NCBI GenBank assembly: GCA_024305745.1
Contig: JAHRBS010000013.1
Location: 3,038,001-3,102,000, forward strand
Direction: 5' to 3'
Source: Polyporus tsugae
Lineage: Eukaryota > Basidiomycota > Agaricomycetes > Polyporales > Polyporaceae
DNA: 64,000 nt
Shown: piece by piece, positions 44,981 to 57,468 of the stretch
How positions within the stretch are numbered: the first letter of the stretch is position 1
Layout of the letters: each line of letters starts with the position of its first letter
Position numbers and translations under genes: made by a program
Notes under the pieces: model-generated
What the model was told of the DNA's origin: nothing
The model's database searches: none
The model's input: only the letters and a program-made list of their open reading frames with translations

Positions 44981-46934
44981 ATGGCCACTATTGTAAACGT
45001 GCTCCTCGTCGGGGCAGGCGAAATCAATTTCGGTACGTTGCCTTTGCATCTCAGACTCAGAGCACTGTAGGAGGACATCGTGCTGATCAACTGACATGTA
45101 ACGATTGCACGATGTACATAGGTTCGGTCGAAGGCCCTTGGAATCACGTACGCTATGCTGATGGCGTGATCCCGTACGAATGCCTCGTTACTCACCTGAG
45201 ATCCACCTAGACCTCGCGCCTTGAGAAGTACGTGTCTGCTCTCGAGCTAGGCTGATGTCTAATCGCCAGACGCGGATACAAAGCCATCTGAGCGTTCATT
45301 TCGGCTCCTCCCACGCAGGATCCTGGCCTCTTGGTTGCGCATCGTTGGCCTCGTCGACCCAGACCGCTCGCGTGCTTCTGGTGCGCTCAATTCGAAGCTG
45401 CGATCGGCCGTGTCCGATGCTTGGAAAGCCTGTGCCCTCTTCCCGACCATCGCCGATGCTGCCGCTTCAATTCCGCCTGAGAGCGTCCCGCAGTGAGTCG
45501 AGTCGATTAGTAGCTCTCACGTGCTAGCTAAAGCTTGACTGTACAATAGCATCACCATCGTCGGTGCTCCCCCGTTCGCGCGCGGCACTGACATTCCCGG
45601 GAGGGATCTTGAGTTGCAGGTCATCAAGGCTTTCCCGAAATGCGCCCTCTTTGTCGAGAAGCCTGTGAGCAGCGGAACGGAAGATGCGTGTTGGCGGGTA
45701 GCAGAGACGTTTTCGGCGAGCCGAACGCTCGTCGGCGTCGGCTACATGCTTCGCTATCTGAAGGGTATGTTGTTTTTAGGAAGCTACAAAGACCGGCGTG
45801 GGTTGACCTCTTGAGGATGAGCAGCCGTGCAGATGATCAAGTAGGTTGTGTGTGAACTGTAACGTAACGCACACTCATATTCGCGGCCTATGATAGGAGA
45901 ATCATTTCAGACCACGGGCTGGTCGTAATGGGCACTAATGCTCGATACGTTATGGCTTAGTGAGCGGAAACGTGGTCTCCCTCGTTTAATCAAGCAACTC
46001 ATGCAGACGTACAGTGAATGGGCAAGGAAACCGGTGAGCATGCCGCAACCATCCGGTTCTACTCTTGGCAGGCCCATGGACTGACCACACGACAGGCCTG
46101 GTGGGACAAGGCACGGTCCGGAGGTCGTAAGTAATATTGTAGCTGCACCAGCGAAGGCCCCCGCTGACCCGCGGAGTTGCGTTTGCTCCGCTTGTCTCCG
46201 TTAGCAATTGTCGAGCAAGCAACACACTTCTGTTCGGCCTTCTCCCCGCTCCCTCCCACGCTCGAGCCTCCCATTCTGATCGCGCAATCCAGGTGACCTT
46301 TCGCGGTACTTTGGCGGCGACGTCCACCTCCCTTCCGTTGTCGCGCACACCGTGCAGCACAACGAGCTCCCGGGTAGATTGTCGGCAAAAAGATTCGACG
46401 AGGAGCCGATCCCGGCCGAAAACAGGTTGCCACGCTTGACCAGTGCGACCTGGAAGTACAAAGGCGGAGCCGTTGGAACACTAACCCACGTCATTGCGCT
46501 ACATGGTAGGACGCCGGGCGAGATTGATGTCGATGGCGATTCAGACAGATTATTCACAGGGACGACGTACGATACAGAGCTAGAGGTGTATGCGGACGGG
46601 TACCACTTCAAGCTCGTCGACCCATACTCCACGCCCAAACTCTATATCAGGCGGCCTGGTTCGGCCGAGGTAGAGGTCCATACATTTACGGATGTGAGTC
46701 GACTCTAATATTATTTTTCACATCTCCTCACGTGGAAGTATGTTCATGCTACCGTAGGACGACGCTTTCCGAACGGAACTCGCGACCTTCATAGACGTAG
46801 TCGAGGGCCGACGGCCGAGCGAGGAAATCCTGAGCTCGTACGAGGACGCTATCAAGACCTACGAGTTGGTGCGCGTCAGCTCCACACAGTACGTCTCTGT
46901 AGATGTGACGAGCTCACCGCCCGATACGAAATAG
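44981..46934 (+). CDS. Gfo/Idh/MocA-family oxidoreductase
   Basis: NAD(P)-dependent dehydrogenase-like protein. The Rossmann start ATIVNVLLVGAGEINFGS is split over the first introns (GTACGT donor at 45033). Next come ITIVGAPPFARGTDIPGRD, then LFVEKPVSSGTEDACWRVAE with the family E-K-P motif, whose Lys is catalytic or nucleotide-facing, and VGVGYMLRYLK. The C-terminal substrate domain follows: HFCDLSRYFGGDVHLPSVVA, WKYKGGAVGTLTHVIALHG and FIDVVEGRRPSEEILSSYED, ending at 46934. The gene is broken into roughly nine short exons, including one of about 16 nt (AVQMIK). The substrate is unknown. This is a fungal branch of the family with a long C-terminal domain. Individual middle exons are approximate. 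Confidence 0.8.
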
Positions 46935-47727
46935 ACTTGGGCGATTAGGCGGGCGAGCGAGCGGGCCGCCGAGGATTACATTTAACCGCAAGATGATACG
47001 GAGGGAGCGATGCGTAGATTGAGCGGAGAACCATATATTCGAGGTTCAAGGTAAATGGGGTTAGAGGCGGCGCCATGCTTGTGGCCTACGGCTGCTATAC
47101 CGATCGGAGGGACGTTCAACGTCCTTCCTCCTGGCTTGCGCCGCCCCCATGCCCCATATTTACGACACAATCACAATGATATGCACAAACGGACTAAACG
47201 GCGAGTCGTCTGATGGTCACCAGAAGTTTGGACTGGGCTGCAACCTGGCGTGAGCAATTGGCTAGGCGTGCGTGCTCCGGTAAGTCGTTGAAAGGGGACT
47301 GATCTCAAGCTGATAGCAATCCACGGTCGGGCTAGGCACGCAAACGTTTGAAGGCGCGGATGGCCACTGACCAGGTCGGACGGGTTGCCGGTGAATACGA
47401 TGGAGGAACACGTGCGGGAATGCATGAGAAGCGATCGAGCAGATGCGGGTGCAAAAGCTTGAGGTGTACGTCACCCAGCGATAGCGAAGCCTCCGGAGAG
47501 CGGCACAGTGCACTGGTTGCGGGGCGTGTGCTGAGCGTTCACCTCGTGGCTGAGTATTCATTCCCCGATTCATGTGGCCGGAAGACCTTCTCGCGGGCGA
47601 GCTACGGGCAGATGAGTAGAGAAGCGTCGGGCTGGCTTGGAGGTACTTCGCTCGGGGACAGATTCCGATGATGAGCTCACTCGATCACCCGGCATTCGTT
47701 AACGGAGCTGAACGCGAGGCAAGACGA
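46935..47727. other. 3' spacer
   Basis: About 790 nt; nothing recognisable. Confidence 0.45.
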
Positions 47728-48666
47728 TCACCCACAGTTACGAGAGACTCCCACCGCTGGAGTGAAGAGGTTGGGATAGTGTTTCGGACTTGCATCAGGT
47801 GTCCCTTCCGCTGAATCAGAAGCATGTAAGGAGATGAAGGCGTGGTTGTCAGCTGAGTCGGGGTTGGGTACAGCAGAATGGCCACAGGGAAAAGATCTGT
47901 TCCTGGAATCGGTATCACGGTAAGCTCGCTTCGGATGCAGCTTCGCGATATGATGTACTCGCCCACTGTATATCTGCGTTGAGAAGTCGCCCGGGTCTCC
48001 CAAATATAAATATGTATTCTTTACTTCTTGAACATCGAGCGGGACAGGGCATTGTCGCTGAGTGTGTCTAACAGCGAAGTCGCTGGTCCATGTCCTGGTA
48101 TTGCGCAGCACCGTGACCAGCCTGGCCGCTGGAGGAGCTTGAATTTGCCTGCAAAAAGCCACGAACTTCATGGGAGGAGCCGCGGTACCCAAACTTCGAA
48201 GGAGGTGCCGTAATACTTCTCCACGACGTACCGCAGACATGGCATCGGGCAAACCATAGATCACATGTGCAGGGAAGAGCACAAGACGGTGTAGCGAAGA
48301 CCTCATTAACCTGTGTCTCGCTGGATGCGCGAGAACGCGCCACATGCACTGCTGACTTCCACTGATCGTGACAGGACGACGGGGCAGAATCTGCGACTGT
48401 ATCGCGGGATAGCCGTCCACAAGGAAAGCGGCGTGAGACGGCTGCGTGAGTAGCATCGCCAGTAGACGGGTGATCCGCGCATCAGCCCACAGGTTCAGGT
48501 CCGCGACCACCACGATGCCTCTGGCATGAATACGGTCGGCTGGAGATATCGGCCTCGAGGCGGTCTGCAGGCACAAGATCAGTCTGAATAAGCACCATGG
48601 GACACTGAAAAGCAAAGTATCATCGCGGTGCGCAGGCCGAACGAGATGAGAGGAAGGAAGGATCAT
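47728..48666 (-). CDS. Hypothetical protein
   Basis: Uninterrupted frame of 312 codons that I do not recognise. It reads VVADLNLWADARITRLLAML early on, PAHVIYGLPDAMSAVRRGEV in the middle and a polar C-terminal third. No signal peptide, membrane helix or catalytic motif is visible. The first half has a hydrophobic rhythm like the helical parts of fungal F-box/LRR proteins, but no F-box is seen. The length favours a gene over chance in this base composition, yet the lack of introns and motifs leaves it doubtful. It may be part of a decayed gene. Confidence 0.35.
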   Translation of the reverse strand: MILPSSHLVRPAHRDDTLLFSVPWCLFRLILCLQTASRPISPADRIHARGIVVVADLNLWADARITRLLAMLLTQPSHAAFLVDGYPAIQSQILPRRPVTISGSQQCMWRVLAHPARHRLMRSSLHRLVLFPAHVIYGLPDAMSAVRRGEVLRHLLRSLGTAAPPMKFVAFCRQIQAPPAARLVTVLRNTRTWTSDFAVRHTQRQCPVPLDVQEVKNTYLYLGDPGDFSTQIYSGRVHHIAKLHPKRAYRDTDSRNRSFPCGHSAVPNPDSADNHAFISLHASDSAEGTPDASPKHYPNLFTPAVGVSRNCG

Positions 48667-49158
48667 GACCCTCCAGGTGCACGGAGAGTTTGGATCAGGT
48701 GGATGGGCCCTGCCAATGGCAGGCAGGCGCTTCAGCCACCTACGAAAAAGTGCATCGACAAATTAGGAAGCTATGCAAGAACCGCTGGCGTGGGAAAGCA
48801 CCGCACACCTAAGCTCTCGCGACAGATGCTAGCATTCGGGGAGCCCACGAGGAACTCACGAGGAGGGGATGCGCCTCAGCTATGTCTGCCGAGGCTGGGA
48901 AATGGGAACACGTCTGCTACCGTCAAAGGAACTCCAACCATGCAGTCACGAGGCAGAAGATGCTATCAAGAACGGACCATAACGTTATCCACTCAGCGAT
49001 CGTTGATCCATATCGTAACGAGAACTCTGTTGTCATACATGTGCGACTGAAACCGGCATACTGAGCGCATACAGCATAATTCGAAGCGAGGCCGTGGCGA
49101 CTCGGGCCGTTCCATCTTCCGATATCCGAGTCCCCTTGCCGTAAGTGACAAGACAACC
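48667..49158. other. Intergenic
   Basis: About 490 nt; no gene seen. Confidence 0.45.
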
Positions 49159-50732
49159 CTACTCTGCGACCTTACCTAACGGAGTCTTGGCCATGACACT
49201 CAACACCTCATACAAGACCTGCATGCCGGCATCAGCGAGCCAGAATCACGGCGGAATGAGGTCAACTTACGTCGGCTGCGGCCATGGTCGTCAGCTCGGC
49301 GTTGGTGTCGTACGCCGGGGCCACCTCGACGATATCGGCGGAGACGATGTGCAAGCCGTCGAGACCCCTCAAAATCGTCCGCAGCTCGCGCGTGGACCAA
49401 CCGCCCGTCTCAGGCGTGCCAGTAGCCGGCGCGAATGCAGGGTCAATGGAGTCGATCTAGAAAAGCGGTCGCGCTCGGTTCCCCCCGAGTCCGTGGATGC
49501 AGTGGCAACAGGACGCACGTCAATGGAGAGGTACACAGGCTTGTCTCCCACGGTGTCACGGATTTTCTGGATGATACCATCGGTTCCTGTACGGGGGCCG
49601 AAACAAAATTAATGAAACGAGTACGTCAAACTTGACAGAACGAGGACGTACCAATGGTGTCGATCTCACGGGCCTCGATGCGCTGGAAGCCGGATGCGTC
49701 ATCGTTTGCGTAGTCAGCTGGACCGGAGAGGGTGGTGCGGATAGCGCCATGCTGTAAACGATACGATCAACTAGGATCACCAGTTTTCGCAGACGGGTGA
49801 ACAGAAAAGGACGGGGCGTCAGGAACGAGAGTAAACAATACTTGCAATTGACGAGCCGTTCTTGATCAGCCCCTCCTGACTAGCCCAATAAAAGTACGTG
49901 CCGTGATTGATGGCGGCTTGTTCGGAGGGTGCGCCTCCGAAAACCTGTGGCTTCCAGGTGTCGAGGTGGCTATCGAAGTGAATAACAGAGATTTGACCGT
50001 AGGCGCTATAGATAGACCGGAGTAGCGGGAGGACGATGGTATGGTCTCCGCCAAGCGTGATGATGCGAGGGTGGTTCTTGCCGTCAACGGAGATAGGCAC
50101 GAGGGGCTTTCCAGTCAACGAGTCGTTTCCGAGAGGGGAGAAAGCTGGACGATGGAGAAGCGTCTTGTGGCCGTCCTCAATCTGCTTGATGGCGAACTTG
50201 TTGTCGTAGGGGGTGACCGGAATGTCGCCACAGTCGACGAGCTTGAGACCGGCGAGAAAGGGATTGACGGCGAGAGGCACGTTGTAGCCTCCATACAGAG
50301 TCAAACGACGTGAACCGGCGCGGATGCCAGCAGGCCCGAAACGGGCGCCGGGACGGTAAGAGGTGCCGGTGTCCTGCGTGGAGGATCAGCGACCGCGAGG
50401 AACGAAACATAGGGTGACGTACGAAAGGCGCTCCGATAAACGCGATATCAAAGAGGTCCGTCTTGTCTTTGCCCAGGCATTGGACCCATGGTAGCTTGGC
50501 GAATGTGGTGATGCCGGAAAATATAGAGTCCGCCGTGACTAGAAAAGATGAGCACAATATATGTTCTATGGGTAGGATCAGACGGACCGGCGTTATCCCC
50601 AGGGTAGTACATGGCCTGGTAGGGGTACTTGACGTAGTCGAGCGGCATCTGCATGTCATGATCATGGTCATCGTGGGTATGAACGACGGCGAACGCAGAG
50701 GCGAGAACGGTGGATACGAAAAGGAGCTTCAT
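49159..50732 (-). CDS. Secreted agmatinase-family ureohydrolase
   Basis: Binuclear-manganese ureohydrolase (arginase/agmatinase superfamily) that would cleave agmatine or a related guanidino compound to urea plus an amine. The metal ligand motifs are visible: [25 protein letters not shown] (the usual DAHxD has Ser for Ala) and, after splicing out 49455-49521, SID joined to [16 protein letters not shown]. Other landmarks are IAFIGAPF joined to [18 protein letters not shown] and [11 protein letters not shown]. The start at 50732 gives a clear signal peptide ([17 protein letters not shown]) followed by a His/Asp-rich segment ([12 protein letters not shown]), so the protein should be extracellular or vacuolar, unlike the cytosolic arginase of urea-cycle type. 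Such secreted agmatinase-like proteins are known in fungi. The last exon ends VAE at 49159. Confidence 0.88.
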
Positions 50733-51350
50733 TGCGGGCTTTCGAGCGAGTTGGAAGGACAGGATCTGGTCCCCTTAGTCGGATGTCGGGTTGGTTATAA
50801 ATGTTCCCAAAAGGCCCAGAAGCAAGACGAAATTTTCAGCGTCATTCACATCACACCCCATGACCGGTCTGTGTCGTTGCAAGATAGGAAGTGTTCAGTC
50901 AGCGTCGGAACACACACAAGAGAAGCACTGCCCTTCTTACGATATGGGGTCCTGCGTATGATCGCGGGCGCATGGCAGGGTGTCCTATAGTGGCCTAGTC
51001 TTCACGACATGGAGTGGCGACCGTTCGAAAAGGGTTCTCTCTATCTCGAGAAGCGGGCTGTATGTCGGAGTTTTGGCCAGGGCAGAGACTGGATCCGAGT
51101 CCACCGCACGGACCTAGGGCAGTCCTTAGATGCTGGGCGACAGCTGGAACCATAAATCCGGACACGAAAGCGGCCGCATGACTCTTTCAATATAGATGAA
51201 AATATGATCTGATAATCCCTGTTTCGAAACGGATGAACAGGCGTCCAATAGGGAGTACAAGAGGATCCAACTCACCGTTTCATACCAGGTACGGGCCCCC
51301 GACTCGAAGTTTTCTCGTCCACGCACCGTTCAAACTATTTTGGCCACACT
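50733..51350. other. Divergent promoter region
   Basis: About 620 nt between the ureohydrolase and the MATE transporter. No coding frame. Confidence 0.5.
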
Positions 51351-53512
51351 ATGTCATCCTCCAACGACACCGAGAGACAGCCATTGCTAACCAGGACCAA
51401 TCCGCCTAGCCATGGTCGGTCGGCAACCGCAAGTACGTCGACGGTGGGAGATGACGAAACGTTGGGGTCAACGGACTCGCCTTCCTATACCGGCAATTCC
51501 GAACATCAAGCGCTCGGCGCGCTCTTCTCTTCTCTCCTCGTCGACTCAATTCCTGGTGAGTACAGAACTTCAACAACTTCGTCTGGAAAACGTTCACAAC
51601 TGAATATATATCAGTAATTCTCTCATATGTCTTCCAAAACTCGATTCAAACTGTCTCGGTGCTTGTTGCTGGACGCCTTGGTCCCGACGAACTGTCTGCT
51701 GCCGCATTCTCGTTGATGCTTGCCATGGTACTGGGTGAGAGTACTTTCCTTCTAGACTCCATGTATGCTGAGACAGTCGCATTAGGATGGTGTATCGCTC
51801 TCGGTGGCACGACGGCTCTGGACACCATGGGCTCGCAAGCGTTCACGGGAGGCGACCGACTGTCCGTTTCCGTCCATCTACAGCGATGTATCCTTCTCCT
51901 CTGGCTACTCTTCATTCCGGTCGCCATTCTGTGGGCCTACATCGAACCCGTCCTTCTCCTACTGGGTCAGGAAGAACGTCTCTCCCATGACGTACAGGCC
52001 TTCTTGCGCGTCATGATCATTGGCGCGCCAGGGTACATCGGCTTCGAAAGTCTCAAGAAGTATCTCCAATGTCAAGGTGCGTGTATCCGACACAATCAGC
52101 CCTGGCATCTGAATTCCTCATTCAATACCGCCCCCACAACTAACGCCATGGCTCGCGCCCAGGGATCATGCGCGCATCGACTTACGTTCTTCTCGCGGTC
52201 GCGCCTGTCAATCTGGCTCTCAACGTATATCTCGTGCACCATACTCGTCTGGGCCTTCTCGGGTCGCCTCTCGCTATCTCCATAACGTTCTGGGTGTGCT
52301 TCTTTTCTTTGGCGCTCTTCACGTACTTCTCCCCTGCGCATCGGAAGAACGGGACGTGGGCAGGGTTCCGGCTCGAGCTCGTGTTCGATGCCGGCAGCTG
52401 CGCGTACTTCCTCAAGCTCGCCATCCCGGGGATCCTGATGGTGGGTACGGAATGGTACGTTATCGCCGCCTCTCCTTGACTCGATATGAACTCTACGCCG
52501 TTCGAAGGGCCGCGTTCGAGATCGTCGCGCTAGCTGCAGGTCGACTAGGCTCGCTGCCGCTGGCCGCTCAGTCCGTCATAATGACGACTGACCAGAGTAC
52601 GTTCGGTCTACTTATCCCCACACGTGTTGCACACTCATCGATCGTCGCATCAGTAATGAATACGATTCCGTTCGGGATCGGTACGTTGAGAGTATCCGGG
52701 GTTGACTCGCGCTCATTTTTCACAAACGTGAGCAGGTGTGGCCGCTTCCGCCCGCGTAGGCAACCTCATCGGTGCACGCCTGCCCAATGCTGCAAAGCGC
52801 GCGAGTCATGCATCGGCGCTGCTCAGCGTGGTGGTGGGAGCGATTGTCATGATGATTCTAATCGCTACGAAAGATGTAAGCGCGGTTCCGCTGATTTATG
52901 CGTGTCGAGCTGAGTTTGTGTGGCATATTCCAGATATTTGGTTACATCTACAGCGATGACGATGCCGTTGTCTCACTCGTGAGCAAGGTTATGCCACTCG
53001 TGGCTTCCTTTCAGGTACGTTCTAGTTCTATGTGACGCGAAGTCTGGTCTCACGAATTGTGGTAGATAGCAGACGGTCTGGCCGGCTCTTGTGGCGGCGT
53101 GCTGCGTGGCCAAGGTGCGCACAAAGCTTGATCGACAGCCTACTATACTCACCTTGATCACGGCCAGGTCGCCAACATCTCGGGGCGCTGTTCAATCTCA
53201 TCGCATACTACGTTCTGGCCCTCCCGCTCGGTATCACGCTTGCCTTCCACCCCAAATCTCATTTAGGACTACAGGGCCTCTGGATAGGTACGTTCCTCCC
53301 CTTCCGAGTCCCCCGGGTGCGGAGCCTAACGGGGCGCTGCAGGGCAAGTTGTCGCGTTGTTCATCGTCGGACTGAGTGAATACTCTGTGGTCTGGGTCGG
53401 CACCGACTGGGAAAAAGAAGTTCAGCGAGGTATCGAGCGGAACCGTGCGGAGGCGAAGAGAAGGCAGATGCACGAGTATCGCGGTAGGGTTGCAGATGGT
53501 GCGCAGACATGA
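51351..53512 (+). CDS. MATE-family efflux transporter
   Basis: Multidrug and toxin extrusion (MATE) cation/drug antiporter, 12 transmembrane helices expected. The N-terminal cytosolic exon (51351-51555, [20 protein letters not shown]) carries a PLLxR-type sorting-like motif. The next exon starts at 51615 with [20 protein letters not shown], then [37 protein letters not shown] (the conserved G-x-x-T-A-L-D-T-x-x-x-Q-A-x-G signature) and [20 protein letters not shown]. The second half has [32 protein letters not shown] after splicing, [22 protein letters not shown] repeats (here [20 protein letters not shown]) and [17 protein letters not shown]. The charged tail ends at 53512. At least seven short introns. 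Likely a vacuolar or plasma-membrane exporter, substrate unknown. Confidence 0.9.
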
Positions 53513-54255
53513 AGGAACCTAACGGTATTATAAACTTGAAAGCAGTTAGAAGCAACTAGCTGATATCCATCTCCCGACTTGCGATATGAGGCCTGAGGCC
53601 TTCGGGCCTTCAGCCTGAAGACGGTGATGCAACCTATGTAGGATTGGCCGTACGTACGGGCCCCCCATACCCGCACACGCCTTACATGCTCTAGAAACCA
53701 CCAGAAACCAGTCGACACTATCGCCATGTGAGCGACTTGCTAACGGTAAAGCGGACCGTTGCGGGCCGTTTGGGAAGTACGGGCCAGACCATGCATGAAT
53801 CCGGGTTTTTTTCTATCCTTATGCACATCCTTCCCAAACTTGAAGCTCTCGACTGGCAGCCGAGCCTTTGCTCAATGCCGAAGGTTGTGCGAGGTTTTCC
53901 AGACCGGCCCGTTACGCATCAGGGGAGGGATATGGGAGACTCGGGACTAGGTCCATGTATGTAAGGAATCGCGTCATGGGCGGTGCGGTCCGCCACTAAA
54001 CTATGCACACGCAAAAAGTTCGGCAAGTCCAGACTCAGGCTTGTGCACACTGCAGACCCAGCCAAGTCGACGATGGGTGAGATGGACGTTCTTAATGCCT
54101 CCCCGCCGTTCCGGAGCATGATCATCTAGTCTCCACGCCACACCACAGGGGCGATGATATAAGTATCGCTCTCCACCGGCGTACGCCTCGAGGTCATTGC
54201 TGTCCCCCCCTCCATCGCCCTATTCTGCGTCGACCTCTGAACGCCAGCCTCGAAA
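53513..54255. other. Intergenic
   Basis: About 740 nt; promoter of the glycerol dehydrogenase. A small GC-rich inverted element occurs near 53585-53615 (GAGGCCTGAGGCCTTCGGGC). No gene. Confidence 0.45.
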
Positions 54256-55567
54256 ATGGTGAACCCAAACAAAGTAACAGAACGCTTATTCCAGTCTCCC
54301 TCGAAGTACATCCAGGGCCCCTATGCCATCCAAAACGCCGCGAAGTACCTCGGAAAGCTCGGCAAGGCGCCGTTGCTCATCTGCGATGAGATCGTGTGGG
54401 GAATCGGTACGTATATGCATCCCCTCTATCTACGCGCAGGGAGCGCTGAGCGAGCAATCTGGGACCGTAGCGGGCAAGGAGCTGGTGAGCGCGCTCGAGA
54501 AGTCCGAGTTCAAGGTCCACCGCGCCATCTTTGGCGGCGAGGCCTCGCGCGAGGAGGTCGACCGCCTCGCGAGCTTCGGGCGCGAGAAGTCGTCCGACTT
54601 TGTCATCGCGCTCGGCGGCGGCAAGACCATCGACACCGCCAAGACCGTTGCGGACGGCCTCGCGCTCCAGGTCGCGATCCTGCCCACCACCGCGTCGACC
54701 GACGCGCCGTGCTCCGCGCTCTCGGTGCTCTATCGCCCGTCCGGGGAGTTCCACTGCTACACGTTCTTCGACAAGAACCCGAACGTCGTGCTCGTGGACA
54801 CGACGGTGGTGTCGAAGGCGCCGCCGCGCTTCCTCGCGGCGGGGATGGGCGACGCGATCGCGACGAACGTCGAGGCGAGGCGGTGCGGGAACAGTACCAA
54901 CTTTGGCGGGGGGCTCCAGACGGAGGTCTCTTCCGCGATCTGCCAGAAGTGCGAGGAGATCCTGTTCAAGTACGGGAAGCAGGCGTACGAGGCGAACAAG
55001 GCGCATGCCGTGACCCCTGCGTTGGAGGCGGTTGTCGAGGCGAACACCCTGCTCTCCGGGCTGGGGTTCGAGTCTGGTGGACTGGCTGCGGCGCATGCAG
55101 TGAGTGGCCTGGTTGCGGTGTGAGGTCCGCTGTTGTTATATCTGACTGCTCGGGTGGGAACAGATCCACAACGGCATGACTGCGATAGAAGAACTCCATG
55201 GATTGCTTCACGGCGAGAAAGGTACGCTGCGTCTGGGGGATCACGTAACTGGGACTAACGTTTGCCCCTTCTAGTTGCTTTCGGAGTAGTCTGCCAACTC
55301 GTCCTCGACGGAGTCCCCACCTCCGAGCTCGATCGCTACATCGAGTTCATGCTCTCCGTCGACCTCCCAGTCACCTTCGAGCTCCTCGGTATCCCGAAGG
55401 TGAAAGACGAAGAGCTTCGTCGTGTCGCGGAGTTGGCGTGCGCGGAAGGCGAGACGATTTGGAATCTGGACCGAGTGATCAATGTCGATTTCGTACTCGG
55501 TGCGATCAAGGCTGCGGACGCTGCAAGCCGTGACTATATCCGCAGGACCGGGTGGAAGAAGAACTAG
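54256..55567 (+). CDS. Glycerol dehydrogenase (GldA type)
   Basis: NAD-dependent, metal-containing (zinc in bacterial GldA) alcohol dehydrogenase of the GldA family, oxidising glycerol to dihydroxyacetone. Exon 1 reads SPSKYIQGPYAIQNAAKYLG. The NAD-binding loop ALGGGKTIDTAK and the nicotinamide-side AILPTTASTDAPCSALSV are intact. The three metal ligands are present: Asp in AAGMGDAIATNVEA, His in GGLAAAHA joined to IHNGMTAIEE, and His in LHGLLHGEK followed by VAFGVVCQLVLDG. The C-terminus ends RRTGWKKN at 55567. Three introns: about 54406-54441, the next within the HA|IHNG junction (about 55100-55165) and one after HGEK (about 55219-55274). The length (about 370 residues) matches the family. 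Confidence 0.92.
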
Positions 55568-55691
55568 CAGGAGCAAAGGACTTTATAGCGCAATGCATAT
55601 CTAGCATCGTAGCCAAACTGTACAATAGCAAAATGTCGGAAGACTGGGAAACGGAGATGCAACATGATACTTCACCATCTTTCTGGCACGG

Positions 55692-57468
55692 TCACCACCA
55701 CGTCCTCGGCACCTCCCAAAACTCGTTCTCCCTCCTCCACAGCTCCTCATCCCGGAGCCAAAACGCGCCCTCCTCGTGCTCGACCTCCCCCGCCCCAACA
55801 TACTCCGCCAGCGCGTCTCCCATGTCACTCGCCGTGGTCCTCGATGCGTGCGCCTCATTCTTGATCCACGTCCTCAATCTCTCAATCTGCCGCCCGTCCC
55901 TTTGCCGTTTCTTCAGCGCCGGTGCGAGGCGCTCCGTGAGCCCGTCCATGGCCGCCGACGAGATCAGCGCGACCTCCCTCCCTGGACACAGCACCGGGTC
56001 CCCCTGCAGCAGCACAGCGCGCAGCGCGCCGACCATCTCCCTCACGTTCACCATGTCCACCTGGCGCGCCTCGACGACGAGCGTGGCGAGGGCAGGGACG
56101 CGCGACACGACCTGTGGGAGAAGGTCCCAGTCGAGGATGCACAGGTGCGCCGCGGAGACGTGCGCGAGATGGAGGAGGGTCGGGACGGGGAGCGGCCACA
56201 GGGGCCGCTCCTCCCACTCGTCGTCGGGGTCGTATTCTAGGCGGAGGGCGACCCGGTGCGCGTCGCCCTCGAGCTCAACGGGGAGGCTGCCGTAGATGTC
56301 TTCGTCGACGTGGATGCGCGTGACGTCCGGCCAGGATGGCGGTTGCGGGAGGATGTCGTCGGTGACGTGCGTGTCGACGTCGAACCAGAGGCATACTGTC
56401 GTGGCGCGGGGAAGGACGAGGACGGGCATGAAGGCCTCCGCGAGGCTTGTGGACGTCCGGCAAATGGTGAGGTGCGTGAGGTGCTGGAGCGTCGTCGTGC
56501 GCGTTGGGAGCTCCGTCTGGTGGACCGCGCGGCACTCGTGTAGCTCGAGAACCTCCAGCGCTGGCGTAGCGTCTAGGAGCGTCGTGATTGTGGCCATGTA
56601 GCCACAGGAGACCCATTAGCATCATTCCTCTCAGAGAAGAGGATCTGCCCAGTATGTTCCCCGATTCGGCATCCCTGCGATAGTATTCTTCAGAGATCCT
56701 CAGGCACTGGAGGAGGGGCATGTCGTTTTCAAGGAGCTGGCCGGCGGTGTGGATCGCGTCCATGTCCGCCATCCGCAAGTCGAGTTGGCGCAAGCGGGAC
56801 GCATTCGTACGCACCACTCCGACGAAATATGCCTCATCTCCCGCTGAGCCCTCGAGGCTCAATCTCAGGTGTATTGGGGCCGTCCCAGACCTTTCCAGTA
56901 GGCAGATCGGGCCAGCCCGGCCACACGAGTAGTCCACGTCTGTCCAGAGTGACGCCTTCTCCGATGCGACGACGTACCACTTGTGGCAGATCATCATGGC
57001 ATAGATCAGGGGCTTGTAAGGGTCAAAGACAGATCTACGAAGTAAGTCATTGGGATCAACGACCTTTGTAGGCGCGCGGAGGAGCTCGAAGACCATTCCC
57101 AGCAGTTCGGGATGCAGGCGGCTCACGGGGACTTGAGCGTTGTAGCGCCTGGCGAGAAGAGCAAAGGCGAGATGCACATCGTGGTCTATCGAGTCTATCT
57201 GTGAAACCGGGATGAGTCGTCAGCTAGGGTGTGCAATGGAATCATGGAGTTGGTGGATAGTAGTAACATACAGCATCTTTACTGGAAAGGGAGCCCCGAC
57301 ACCGTGAGTGTGAGTAATGCTGCAAAATAACCACTAGCCAGTGGTACATACTTACCTGATTAGTATATTTCTGCTGTTATTCAACAAAGTCTTGCTATTT
57401 TGGAGTAGATCGCGAGCGCACGCTACGATATGTGTGTCTGTCGAGACTGCGGGTCCTTCTGTCGTCAT
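55692..57468 (-). CDS. F-box protein with apparent frame break
   Basis: Exon 1 (about 57355-57468) starts MTTEGPAVSTDTHIVACARD and ends at an AG|GTAAGT donor. Exon 2 resumes as IDSIDHDVHLAFALLARRYN, then the F-box-like PVSRLHPELLGMVFELLR and ICHKWYVVASEKASLWTDVD (the C-x-x-W core followed by L-W). An LRR-like region follows to SSLRGMMLMGLLWLH. There the frame must shift by one base near 56590-56600 to continue as TITTLLDATPALEVLELHEC and further LRR-like strands to the stop at 55692 (EVPRTWW). No GT-AG intron fits the gap, so this is a frameshift, a sequence error or a pseudogene. As an intact gene it would be a substrate adaptor of an SCF ubiquitin ligase. Confidence 0.65.

Noticed and set aside
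54377..55096. 239-codon minus-strand frame
   Set aside because: Antisense to the well-supported glycerol dehydrogenase exon.
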